A DNA stretch of 64,000 bases, taken from the NCBI GenBank assembly GCA_001051155.2, contig JYIP02000005.1, positions 3,100,001 through 3,164,000 of the forward strand, in the 5' to 3' direction. Positions 13,074-24,591 of this stretch are shown here, piece by piece. The position numbers and the translations under genes are program-made. Origin of the DNA: Chrysoporthe austroafricana (lineage: Eukaryota > Ascomycota > Sordariomycetes > Diaporthales > Cryphonectriaceae). Position 1 is the first letter of the stretch, and each line of letters opens with the position of its first letter. The notes beneath the pieces are model-generated. The model was given only the letters and a program-made list of their open reading frames with translations. It was not told where the DNA came from and did not search any database.

Positions 13074-14079
13074 CTAATCCACCTTGACCGGATTAGTGGC
13101 CTCCTTCCTCATCTCCTCAATGCCGTTGATCTTGCCGTACAGCCACTTCAAGCCCATGGTACTCACGGCGCAGGTAACACCCGACACGACGAATAGCGCG
13201 ATCCTCTGAGGCGTGGTGAGGACTGTGAAGATGGGATATGGGTACCTGTTTGGAGGTCAGCTAATCTTGGAACCACAATTCGCCCTCCCAAGATTTTACC
13301 TACGTCTGGTTGTGAGAAAAGCAGTACTCGATCCATCCCCAGTACGTAAATGCGAGTACCGTACTTAGCGTCACGGCGCCCTGGAACTGGATTGTCCAGG
13401 GCGGGCTGAAGAGCAGCAGGTCAAGGGCCAACATGATAGCCGGCATGGCGTGGAAACCGAAATCCGGGACTGCTCAAAGTGTTAAAATCCTCATACGGAG
13501 CCCAAATTGCTTTGCTCAAGAAATTGTGAAAGGGGTGAGATATCACACCATATGAGGAAGAAAGGACTACTTACGGAAGGGCAGCTGGAGCTCCTCGGGG
13601 AATAGCAGCCTCTTGTCTATGAGACTGATTCCCCAGTATAGGAAGCTTATTAGCACCTCTAACGGTGTCGAGCAGACCGAGATGATATTCTTGACATTAA
13701 ATAAGGCCTGGTTCAACGTCAGGTCTGCCAGGAATCCGAAAATCATGCTTGTGAGAGCAAAAGCCAGGCCGATGATTGTGAGGAACTGGAAGCTGCCTGT
13801 GACATCGGGGAAATCAGCTGTTATCCGAAGGGTAGGAGAAAAGGAGTAGTATCCAAGGTCTTGAAAAATAACTCAAGAGCACTACGCTCTCGTTTCTTAA
13901 GGCTGGGGTCTCGGGGCTAGGGGAGGATTACCGCCAAATTCCTGCTGCTGAGGATTAGGGTACATGAAGAGCCATCGGAATGACGCTGTAAAAGAGGCTA
14001 TGCCAAGCAGGTGGACTATAGCAGACAGCGACCGTGAGGGCGAGGCTAGTCGTTGAAGGGGATGTCGTGTATTGGCCAT
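13074..14079 (-). CDS. FAR-17a/AIG1-like multi-pass membrane protein
   Basis: 235-residue integral membrane protein of the FAR-17a/AIG1 family. Human AIG1 and ADTRP of this family are Thr/His hydrolases of branched fatty-acid esters; the fungal substrate is unknown. Exons 13932-14079, 13575-13796, 13304-13469 and 13074-13245, joined in phase. About six hydrophobic segments are visible. Thr56 (GGSFQFLTIIG) and His130 (LPDFGFHAMPA) sit where the catalytic Thr and His of AIG1 lie relative to the same blocks; this is an alignment by eye. The TYPYPIF motif near residue 179 and the short basic/acidic C-tail (EEMRKEATNPVKVD) are typical of fungal members. An in-frame ATG 90 nt further upstream is possible but gives a non-family extension. 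The plus-strand cyclophilin gene diverges from it. Confidence 0.88.
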
Positions 14080-15097
14080 GAGGTGAGGTTGCAAAGGAGC
14101 TGTGGGAGTCAGGGTTGAGATGTACAGCAACACAGGGCGTAAGGCCGAGAATTGAAGGGGGTTTTGCACGTGTATTGTCGTGATGCTCTTCTCTAAGAAG
14201 TCTATAGCACGTTGTGTCTAAAGAACAAACAAAGAAAATGAAAGGATCTTCCAAAGTTAACATCAGAGGATACAGTTTGCGACTGGAGATAATCCGGAGA
14301 GGAAGCCTACCCAGTATGTGCCACCCACCTGTCTTACCTCAGCGTGACGTTGTCCTTGGAACTTCCGCCGAGCACGGATCTTGCCGAGGCCCAACCTACC
14401 GGGTAATGATCCTCAACTTTCATCATCTCGGCCAATGCACTGGATACTTGTGATCAATGCTTAGAGCCATAATACCCTTGAGCTCATACGTTAAGAAATT
14501 GTTATTTCTAATACGTGCCTGAGCCCTATCTGTGGGCGGGCGCCCGCCCATGGCGCTATTGGCATACTTACAGCTAGAGGGGCGGACTAAAGACTTCGAC
14601 GCCTTTGCTTGAGTGCATACTAACATCAAGATCGTCCTTGATTTGTTTTTTCTTCATGACTCTATGGCGCTTACCCTGCTACAGACCTAGAAACTAAATA
14701 CAGGAAACAACAAGACCCTCTGGGACTCATGTCTTCTCGGTGGGGGGGAGATGCATTAGGTGCAAGAACCATGTTGTAATGCTGTACGGACGGTACTGGG
14801 TACTTTCACACGCACGGGTCCTTTCAGTTTTTATTGGTTCAACTGCATCACAATCACCAGCATCAACCGGCTATCTACCCTAGTGCCTAGCAAATTTACA
14901 AACAAGCTTAAAACAGGGGAGCACCCTGCTAAGGCCTGTGGCTGTTGCAGGCCCACACAGGCCTTATCGATAGTGAACTGCCTCGCGATCATTGCAGCTG
15001 TACGGAGCTCTGCTGCCTTCAATCAAGCTCAGCATCAGCCAGCACAGAGGATTGAGCCATACCTGGAGACAAGCGAGGCCCGATTCGAATTGCGAGC
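14080..15097. other. Divergent intergenic region
   Basis: 1.0 kb shared upstream region between the AIG1-like (-) and WD40-cyclophilin (+) genes. No coding feature supported. Confidence 0.6.
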
Positions 15098-17110
15098 ATG
15101 GCCGAGATTCAACAAGATGAAGATGTCAAATCGCAAAAGCGAGACCGCTCAGAGTTCGAGGACGACGGTAAGTCACTTAGTAACCCTCTTTCCCATCTTC
15201 CCTCGTTGTCGTCTCTTCAAAGGCTGACCGTTACCTCCAACAGGTGGCTCCTCCTCGGACGACGAGATGGGCCCGCAGCTCCCCTCCGCGGCTGCCCCCA
15301 AGAAGAAGCGCCGTGTCCTTCCATACGAGAAGCTCTACGTGTCGGCGCTGCCTAAGTCGACCCGCTACTCCAAGTCGCTCATGCACAAGGAGCAGCTCTC
15401 CTTCGTGACCATGACGCCCGGCGGAACCGATTTTCTGATAACGACATCTGTCGATGGCGTCGCCAAGTTTTGGAAGAAGGTTGCCGAGGGCATTGAGTTC
15501 GTCAAGGAGTTCCGCGCGCACCAGGGCGAAGTCCGCGCCGTCTCGGTCAGCGCAGATGGGCGGAGCTTCGCGACGGCCGGAGCGGACAAGAGCGTCAAGA
15601 TCTTTGACGTGATCACCTTTGACCTGCTGGCTATGCTGCCTCTGGATTACACACCGCGGAGTGTCTGCTGGGTGCACAGGAAGGGGGCGAGTTTGCCGCT
15701 GCTTGCCGTCTCGGACGAGAACAAGCCTGTGGTGCATATATATGATGGCAGGGGGGAGAAGCAGGAGCCGGTACATACTGTCAAGGGACTGCACCGGAGC
15801 CCTGTCAGTCTGATGGCGTTCAATGATGCCTACGACTGCGTCGTTTCGACGGACGAGGGGGGCATGGTCGAGTACTGGAGTCCTGGTGCGAATTACGAGA
15901 AGCCGGACAACGTCTTCCAATTTAAGAGCTCGACGAATCTGTTTGAGTTCAAGAAGGCAAAGTCGGTGCCGACATCTCTCGCAATATCGCCCTCGGGACA
16001 CCAATTCGTCACGATGTCGATACCGGATCGCAAGATTAGGGTTTTTGAATTCGCAACGGGGAAGCTGCATAGGACGTATGATGAGTCCATGCAGGTCATT
16101 GAGGAAATGCAGCAGGCTGGGACGGCGTTGCAGAAGCTGGACCCGGTTGAGTTCGGACGACGGCTTGCTATCGAGCGGGAAGTTGAGTCACCAACACTTC
16201 GGGATAAGGCCAACGTAATCTTCGACGAGTCTGGTCACTTCATCATCTACGGCTCCATTGCAGGCATCAAGGTGTTAAACACTTACACAAACCAGGTTGT
16301 CAAGCTGTTCGGGAAAGATGAGCAGTTCCGAGCTCTCAACCTGGCGATCTATCAGGGTGCACCACAGAAGAAGGGCGTCACCACTGTCGCCATGGCTGCG
16401 TCGAGCAATCCTCTCTTAGAGGAGTCTGAAGCGAGAGATCCGGTACTCTTCGCTACGGGCGTGGGAAAGGTCCGCTTTTACATGTTCACCAATGAGGAGG
16501 AGATATCGAAATCTTCACGGGACGTCCAAAACGAGAGACCGACGCAGGACGGCAAAAAGACCAAAGCGGCACCAGAGAAGAAGGCCGAGACCGGCACTGC
16601 GGCCGTGATACACACTACGTATGGCGATATTCACATCCGCTTATTCCCAGACGCTGCACCCAAAGCAGTCGAGAACTTTGTGACACATTCCAAAAGAGGA
16701 TACTACAACAACACGATATTCCATCGTGTTATCCGCAAGTTTATGATACAATGCGGTGATCCGCTGGGTGACGGAACGGGCGGCGAGAGCATCTGGGGCA
16801 GGGAGTTTGAGGATGAGTTTAGCACTTTGAGGCATGACAAGCCGTATACGGTCAGCATGGCGAATGCCGGGCCAAACACGAACGGGAGCCAATTCTTCAT
16901 CACCACAGAGAAGACAGTAAGTGCCTGCGCCTTAGTGCTACCGGTGTGAACGTCGGCTAACGGGAGCCGCAGCCTTGGTTGGATAACAAACACACCATAT
17001 TTGGTCGTGCTTTTCAGGGATTTGATGTGATACATAAGATCGAGAATGTCCGGACTCATAAGGAGCGGCCGGAAGAGGACATCAAGATACTCAACATCGA
17101 CATTACGTAG
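15098..17110 (+). CDS. PPWD1: WD40-repeat cyclophilin, peptidyl-prolyl isomerase (PPWD1 type)
   Basis: Nuclear, spliceosome-associated peptidyl-prolyl cis-trans isomerase, 626 residues. Exons 15098-15167, 15244-16916 and 16973-17110. A charged N-terminus with a KKKRR cluster (possible nuclear signal) is followed by WD40-like blades (for example [18 protein letters not shown] and [15 protein letters not shown]) over roughly residues 60-330. The cyclophilin domain occupies about 476-626. It has the active-site FHRV with Arg518, [28 protein letters not shown] and Trp583 ([11 protein letters not shown]), so both catalysis and cyclosporin binding look intact. The third exon encodes the last strands from PWLDN on. 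Architecture and length fit human PPWD1 and the fungal CYP15-class proteins, which are found in activated spliceosomes. Confidence 0.95.
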
Positions 17111-17830
17111 CTTCAACGACGAGCCTGCTCGCTGCGGCCGGTCCGGGATCAATCAAGCCAGACGCCCGAACTGTCCTCTGGGGCTTTCTAGTAGCGTGTC
17201 TGAATGGGCAGAAGTTTGGTCTCGAATGCGTCGCAAGACAAAACCCGTCATCCAAGTGAAAATGAGCTGGCGTGCAGCTGCATGGCAGAGGCACGGCCAA
17301 CGTCGCAGTGAGACCAGGCCTTCGAAGCTACATCGCGGCCCTCGTCGGCACTGCGGCGCTGCTGCACTGCAACGCGGTGCCGGTAGTGTGGCGCCCAGTC
17401 ATATCCGGGATAGCGCCGGTGACAGGAGAAATGTGGGGGGACGACACTTCCATGCTAGCCTTATCAGCAGTCCCCATGGGCCTGGGCTTTCTACAAACCA
17501 GGGCTCGCTCCTGAGCCCCATCAACCACCACCGTCTGACGATTCTGTTTCTGGCATGTTTTGAGGCCTGGGTGCATTCCTCCAACAAGAGACTCCTTAGT
17601 GATGGCCCTACCTGCTCTGCCGGTCGACCCTTGAACCGGAGCTGCTTCTCACGAGCGCAGCACACGACACTAGGACATAGCGACCCGTCCCCACCGATCT
17701 TGTCGCAACGTTGTGCTGACGCCGAGTGGATTATGGGGATGTCCATCATCAACCCCGCTCTCATTGGCCCGTCAACTCTTGAGCAACGACAGCAGGCCAA
17801 AGCCCACAGGAACAGAACAGGCCCGAGGGG
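17111..17830. other. Intergenic: cyclophilin 3' flank / Zn2Cys6 factor promoter
   Basis: Long open frames on both strands (up to 296 codons starting inside the cyclophilin) show no family features and cross known introns. Treated as non-coding. Confidence 0.55.
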
Positions 17831-20530
17831 ATGCCTCGACCCAAGAGACCTGGTGCGCCGGAACCGAAGAAGAGGAGCAGAAACGGGTGCTGGTAAGCAG
17901 CCACGAGAGCCCCGTTGCCCCCAGGCCTTCTACTAAGTCCCGAATAGGAATTGTAAAGCGAGAAAGGTCAAGTGCGATGAGGCGCACCCAACTTGCGTGA
18001 AGTAAGCCGACTTCTCCCCCTGAAAAGCTTTCTGTGCCTCACAGCGTGCCTCACAGCCTTTCAAGTGAAGGTTGCAGGCCTGGAGCACCCATCTCGGAAC
18101 ATTCGGTACTCCATATCGGCTCACTTCCGCTCCGCCGTGGGTACCGATGCGACATTGAGACAACTTCCCTGACCACACTGCAGCTGCCAGAGGACCGGTG
18201 AGGCATGCGACTACAGCATCCGCCTGAACTGGGAAGGGCGGAAGAAGAAGAACCCAGGCTTCGAGACGATCCTGTTCCAGACCCCGTCAGAATCTTCATC
18301 GAGCTCGTATCCACATCCGCGCCGGCCGTCCGATGCCAAAAGCAGCTCGTCTACGGCCACGACATCGCGGACGACAGAAGACCACCGGTCGCCTTCCGCA
18401 ACCAGCCCCAATGCTGGAGAGAACCTCATCATCCCGCGCTCAGAGCCTCACACTGCGACCCCGGTGCAGTCCAGCTTCAGGCCGGTCATTTTCACCGGGC
18501 AGCCCTCGGCCCCAGCCCACGGGGATGGGGAGCCTCCGCCCCTGTGCTCGCCTGATCTTGCCAGCCCGATGTTCTCGCTGCCTCGACCCCACCCCAACAT
18601 CCTACCCGGAGGTTATGTCGCTCTGCCAGAGGCCAGCCAGGCAGCAGTAGCACGCCCGCCGCCTCATAAACGCCTGAGATACAGCGTCGACCTCGATGGG
18701 CCCCATCCGCTTCCGCAAATTTCACCTCCAGTCTCAACCAATGATCCCGCCTCGGCGGCCGCGACGCCTCGCTTCATCTCATCCAATGCTGCATTCGTCC
18801 CGGCCAACTCTGTTGATTCGCCCTTGACGCCAGCTGCATCATCTCCTTATAGCGACGATGGGAGTCTACGTCCGCCTGGCTCAAGACAGGCGGCGCTGGC
18901 ATCGCCAGATATGCACCGGATGTCTGTCAGCTCTCTCTTGTCCGGCCCCCCGGGCCCAGCGGGTCCAGTGCATTACGCACCGCCTTCACAGAGGACGGTG
19001 AACGCAAGGGAAAACTTGTGTCTGTCGGACGTCACCACGTACTACGGGCTCGACCCCGGTTTCCGAGACTTGGATCTGGGTCCGAATGACGATGCCCATG
19101 GGATCGTGGACTATCAGCCTGAAAAGACTCGGTTCAAGATCGAGCTCAACGACCCTGCTTCCCAGGATGGCACGAGTGCTAGCGACACCCAACGAGACTC
19201 GAGTGGCCTGAAGGGATTCTACGAACAGCCTCTCCAGGTGCGCATACCTCGCGACCTAGAGCCATTACCGGCAAAGCTGCTCGAGAATCCAATGAATCTG
19301 CTCTACTTCCATCACTTCATGAACCACACAGCAAAAGCTCTCGTCCCCCACGATGACGAGCAATCCAACCCCTATAGGCACGTCCTTCCACAGATGGCAG
19401 TCAAAAACGACAAACTACTCAGTCTCATGCTTGCGTATGCAGGTAAGTCTCCAACACCACATACCTCAATAGGTCTCTCGACTAATCCCCCTCCAGCCTC
19501 ACACCGTGCTCATCTCCTTGGCCACCCAGAGCCAGCTACGCGTATCGCTCACTGGGTGCAAGACATCTTCCCCGCCCTCAGGAACGCACTCAGCGATCCC
19601 TCCCAGTCCATCTCCAACGAGAACATTGCAACAGGAATCATGCTTGCCTCGCTGGAAATCGTCAGCCCTACGGCGTTCGGCGTGGCGATCCCCTGGCAGC
19701 GCCACCTGGGTCTCGCTCGAGAGCTCATCAACTCGCGAAATGACGGCATCCGGTGGACGCGGGAGTGGAAGGAAGAAGACCAGGTGCGGGCTTTTCTGTG
19801 GAGCTGGCTCGCTTACCTCGACGTCCTGGGCACGCTCAGCGGTGGTCGGGGAGAAAGCTCGACTGCGTGGATCCTGGAATACCAGAAGGACGAGTACGAG
19901 GAGGAGTGGGACGAGATCGACTGTATCATGGGCATGACGACACGCGGGGTGTACTTCCTCGCCCAGGTCGCCGAGCTGGCCAAGGAATGCGACGCCCTGC
20001 GCGCAAATAACACCCAGGCGAGCGGGACCCCCGGCGGCGACACCTGGCAGCCGCCCAACGACATCCTGCACCGGGCATGGACCCTCGAGGCGAACGCGAC
20101 GGACTCCATGTCCAGGACCCCACAGCCTTGCAAGCACCTTCACGCGTCGGGCAACGTCGCGCGCTGGGAGCGCAACGAGATCACCGCGCTGAACGAGGCG
20201 TTCCACTGGGCGGGGCTCGTGCACCTGCACCGGCGCGTCCTCGAGCGCCCGTCGAACCACGCCGACGTCCAGGCCGCCGTGCTGAAGATCCACGCATGCC
20301 TCAACGTCGTTCCCCTCGGCGGGAACGCGGAGGCGAGCATGCTGTTCCCGCTGTTCACCGCGGCGTGCGAGACGGCGGGGGAGGAGCGGCGGCAGCTTGT
20401 GAGGGACAGGATGGACAGCATGCGGCGGAGCGGGTTCCTGCAGGTCGAGAGGGCGAGGGCCCTGGTGGAGCACGTCTGGGAGACGGGACAGCCGTGGGAG
20501 GCGCTGCTGACTACCGAGTTCATCGGGTGA
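17831..20530 (+). CDS. Zn2Cys6 transcription factor (ACR-2-like)
   Basis: Fungal binuclear-zinc-cluster regulator, 802 residues, predicted nuclear. Exons 17831-17892, 17948-18001, 18184-19442 and 19497-20530. The zinc cluster is complete: Cys20, 23, 30, 37, 40 and 47 (C-x2-C-x6-C-x6-C-x2-C-x6-C). It is assembled from three exons, with introns inside codons 21 and 39. A basic stretch (PEPKKRSRNG) precedes it and a Trp/Lys-rich linker (RLNWEGRKKKNP) follows. About 200 Ser/Pro-rich residues separate it from a fungal-specific regulatory domain (from about residue 390) containing LPAKLLENPMNLLYFHHFM and LMLAYAASHRAHLL; the latter appears only when the 54-nt third intron is removed. The layout resembles Neurospora acriflavine-resistance control protein ACR-2 and its many paralogues. 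Target genes are unknown; the neighbours do not suggest a cluster. Confidence 0.9.
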
Positions 20531-21080
20531 TGATTGTGACGTTTGACCTTGAGCGTGCGAGCATACGTGTTAAGAGATATGACGAGCAGACTGAGCTCGC
20601 GAATTGAAAACGCGTTGCAGCAGAGTACTGTCATCATCACCAGGATACTCCTACATCATCCTGCCGGTGACAATCAGCCACACATCCTCGAGTCATCTCA
20701 CCGCAGCGCAGGGAAAGGTCAAGGGGCCAGCCTGATACACTGGCTTCACTTCTGGGCGATAGAGGATGGCTTTCGACAGCCAACGATCAGGTGAATTCTT
20801 TTGCCTTCTACTATGCTACAGGATGTGACGCCGTCAACCAAGTGCAATTACCTTGTCTGGAGAGGATGGTCAAGAGATCCGGAACGATGAACACGAAGCA
20901 CAAGATCTTGGCTGTCTTCCTCTGCCAAAGCCAGGCACACAGCATCTTGAGACCACCACAAGAAGAACATCAACCAAGCCCGAGACACCAAGCCCTGGTT
21001 GTCCGCCTTCAAGAACAAAGTCACTTCCCCCGTCTCCCTTCCCCACCTCATCGTCCAGCCTGTCTACGGCCCTCGAGGGG
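20531..21080. other. Convergent intergenic region
   Basis: 550 nt between the 3' ends of the transcription factor (+) and the DJ-1/PfpI gene (-). Nothing else recognised. Confidence 0.6.
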
Positions 21081-22335
21081 CTACTCATACCTCTGAGGGC
21101 GGTCGCCCACGTCCATCATCTTCAGCCCGATCTCGACCACCGGCAGCGCAAAGCGGCCGCTCTCCCTGCAATAGGCAGCAACCAGGTCGTTGCCGTTCGT
21201 CACGCCGCCTGGCTCCCCCACAGCGGTCAGCAACCAGGCTCTCGTTCCCCTCTCGACAGCAGCTCGCGTCACACGAGGCACCTCCACTCGGGCGCATGAG
21301 ACCCGGGTTGTGGGGGGGAAGGGGGAAAGGGGGGAGGGGGGCAGATAGTAGTAAGTAGGTGGGCGGCGACTCACCACTGCTCCAGAAGTTCCCGTCCCTC
21401 GTCCACCGCAGCTTCTCCCCGACCCAGCGGGCCTCCTGCGCCGCGAACCGGTCCTTCAAGTCTTCCTGCAGGGCCGCTGGTCCACACGCCTCCCTGCCGG
21501 CCAGCAGGCCCGCCTCGCCGCAGACGTAGATGCCCGTACAGATGCTGAGGATATCGACGCCGGGCTGGTCGCTCTGCGCCTTGAGCCACGCCAGCGCGTC
21601 CTTGCCCCCTGGATGCTCGCGCGGCACCAGTCAGCCACCCCACAAAAGAAGAAAAGAAGGAGAGGAAAAAAAAAAAAAATCAACACCCCGCTACCCCCAA
21701 CGGCTTCGTCCCCCTCCTGCTCCTTCAAAGCCAGGACAAGAGGGTCAGGGAGACTGGGGGTGGGAGGGTGTGCCACAAGGAAGGGAAGGCGTACACTGCT
21801 CCCGGGGATCGGGCCCCGGCACGAGGACGATGTCCAGCTCCCCCGGCGCGACGGCCGCGTCCGAGAAGTGGTGCGTGAGCTGGGCCCGCAGCCCGGCGGT
21901 GAGGGGCACCAAAGAGCCGGCCGGAGAAGTGCCGACGTAGGAGATGCGGATGTCGGGCGCGAGGGGCACGAGGTCCTGCGCCGGGAGGAGGGTCCCCAGG
22001 CCCTGGATGTAGCTGCGGGACACGGACCCGAAGATGTCGACGCAGGCGGTGTCGCTGGCCTCGGCGTGTTAGTGTGGTGATTACCTGTGGGCCTGGCCAG
22101 GTGCTGGGGAAAGGATGGGGCTGCGGTTTGTGTGCAATGTCAAGGCTGGGGTCACTCTGAGGGAGTAGCAGCGGGAGAAGGAGAAGGAGGAGGAGAAGGA
22201 AAAGGAGGTAATTGGGCGGGGAAGGCGTTAGAGGGGGTTGATTATGAGTGTGACGAACAGGAGTTGAGCTCCCATCCCCTTGTCCGGCGGGGAGGGGAAG
22301 AAAACGCCTATGTGGAGGGACTTGGAGGGTGCCAT
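21081..22335 (-). CDS. DJ-1/PfpI (class I glutamine amidotransferase-like) family protein
   Basis: 232-residue cytosolic-looking protein with the DJ-1/PfpI fold. Exons 22259-22335, 21795-22054, 21375-21608 and 21081-21208; the sum is 233 codons with all phases consistent. The N-terminal SLHIGVFF strand leads to GAQLLDTACVDIFG, readable only across the first splice (donor GTTCGT, acceptor CCAG). The nucleophile elbow is DILSICTGI with Cys136, and the C-terminal GGVTNGNDLVAAY block is typical of the fungal subgroup. The first intron is long (204 nt) with a strong polypyrimidine tract. The exon 2/3 junction is the least certain: using donor GTACGC gives Trp113. The family includes isonitrile hydratases, proteases, glyoxalases and deglycases; the substrate is unknown. 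Confidence 0.88.
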
Positions 22336-24591
22336 ATTGCCTGTGTGAGGTTCGGTCGGTTTTGCACGGGTGTCAAGACGGCGAGGCAGCGTGATGCGCA
22401 ATATAGTAATGATGATGATGATGATGATGATGATCTTCTTTGATCAGGTCGCGACGGTATGCCAGGATCACTAAACACCCTCTCCAAGGCGGACGGGCTC
22501 GAGATCCAATATATATATACTACACATAGACGTGTCCTTCTCTCCTCCTCGGCCTCGGATAGTGTTGGATGCGAAGGAACATCCGACATATATGAATCAC
22601 GCCGAGAACACCTCGACGAAAACGAGAGTCCCTTCTGACAGTATGGATCCCTCCGCAGCCTCGCGGGGGCAATGCCGCGCCGTGACTGGAGGGCGCCGCG
22701 CGAAACCTCCGGGCCTCGTCGGAGCTTACACCAGCTCTTCCGACAGGGACAGAGAGACACTGACTAGCTCACTCAAACAAGGGCACGGCTGACGCCCGGA
22801 GTTCTCCCGTCATCCGTCTAACTAGTGAGACATCGAGAAGGAAACGGTCATCTCCTCTTCTCTGTTTTATTTTTATTTTATTTTATTATATTTTATTTCT
22901 TGTCTCGGCCCGGAGCCGAGGTCAACAGACAGACAAGAAGCACGAGCCGCGGCGAGCCGTGAGCCCTCTCCCGCCGAATGAACTATCCAGAAGGGTACGT
23001 ACAGGCGGGCGAACACACCTAACCCACGATGAGATCACCGCTTTCCCGTCGAGTTTCCCGCCGTGCCGCTGCATGGGCATAAGCCGTCACGCTGTCATTC
23101 CGCGAGGGATCGGCGCCCTGCAGGCCAGACAGCGGGCTATATAGTAGCTACTACTACTACTTGCTGCTTACTGCTTACTATCCCGTGTTGCCGGCCTCCA
23201 TAGACACACACTTACACACACACTAGGCCCTACCGTGTATAATAAGTTCGAAACCTTCTCCTGTTCCGTCAGCCAGGATGTGGAGCCGGGCACTGCCGGG
23301 CTCAAACAGCGCCCCTCCCCCCCGAGCGGCCTGCCACGCTGACGCGCGTCGCCGCGATAGCCCGCGGGGAGATCTTTGAGGCGCGGTGCTCTTTTGCCAG
23401 GTTTTCGATACATGGAGACTCGGGCTGTGGGCTTGCGCTTCGTCATACCGATCCTCCATGCCAAACAAAGAGGCGGCGTAATGCATCTATCAGGTGAAGC
23501 CTTCTACGAAATGGATCCATCCCCTCCCCTTCCTCCAGGGTGTCTGGATGGTGAGATGGGGGTGAAGGGGGGGGGGGGGCTGGATAGTGTGAACATCACA
23601 AACGACAAACGACGGCATATGCATCCAATGGCCTTTCCACCGGGGTGGGTTGGTTCTCTTCATCTCATTCATCCATCCATTAGATCTCTTGCCATTGGTC
23701 TCCAAGCACCTCGGGTTTCAATAGCGGCCACCAAATGCTGAAGCTTCTTTTTGACTCTCTCTGGCTCTGTCTCTCCCGGCTTCTCTCTCTGCCTGATCAT
23801 GATCGGTACACAAAGTATTCCATACAATACGCATATCTCTGTCCTGATGGTAGCGGGAGCCTCTCCTTGCCCAGGGTCTGCGCTGAAAGCTCCCGCAGTC
23901 GGTCCTCCGTGGGGGCCGCACGCTTCTCTGCCTGCGCGCGCCCGAGAGCGTCCCACGAAGCTGGCCATCAGAGTGTTACATGATAAATTAGATATTATCG
24001 GGCTAGATTCGCATTACCCCTAGCGTCTTTCCTACCACCTCCCTCGTGAGGCGGCTGCCAGGTCTCTGGCCACCCCGGCCGAGCTAGCCCTCCCCTCAGG
24101 CCCGGGCAGTCGTTATCGTGGTCTATTCGCATGTCGTGCGGCGAGGGTGGTCGTCTGTTGAGCCCTCCGCCGTGTTAGTAGACCCGATCGTTTGTTACCC
24201 CGTCTTCTCTTGCCATGTAGCGAACGTAATGCGGCGAAGCAGGATACCTCTTTTCCATACCGTTGCCGCAATTGCTCCTGAAACTCCGGAAAAGCCCCCA
24301 AAAAGCTGTAGTTGATCCCGATTTCTAGATGCCAATGCCGATGCCATGCCATGCAAATCAACATCATGCCCTCTATTTACACACGTTCTTCAGAAAAGGC
24401 TCGCTCCAAAAGAATCTCCATGGTCTCCAAAGGTGTGCACAGAATCGAACGTATAGGAGGCGGATTGGGGCGCGGGTCTCGTCATTGAAACGCGGGCGAG
24501 GCTTCCAGTCCAGTCGAAGGGCAAGTTTTAAAAAGGGTCGTTGAAATATCGTAAGTTAGAAGCGAAAGGATGGGGTTTCATAAAAAGGTCA
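22336..24591. other. Intergenic 2.3 kb upstream of DJ-1 gene / 3' of GT2 gene
   Basis: No gene supported. It has a GAT trinucleotide run at 22411-22434, a T-rich (TTTTA)-like stretch at about 22863-22900 and a G-run at about 23569-23578. The remaining open frames look random. Confidence 0.55.
22411..22434 (+). repeat. (GAT)8 microsatellite
   Basis: Eight perfect GAT units, just upstream of the DJ-1/PfpI start codon on the opposite strand. Confidence 0.9.

Noticed and set aside
19499..20473. 324-codon minus-strand frame inside the Zn2Cys6 gene
   Set aside because: Antisense shadow of a real exon.
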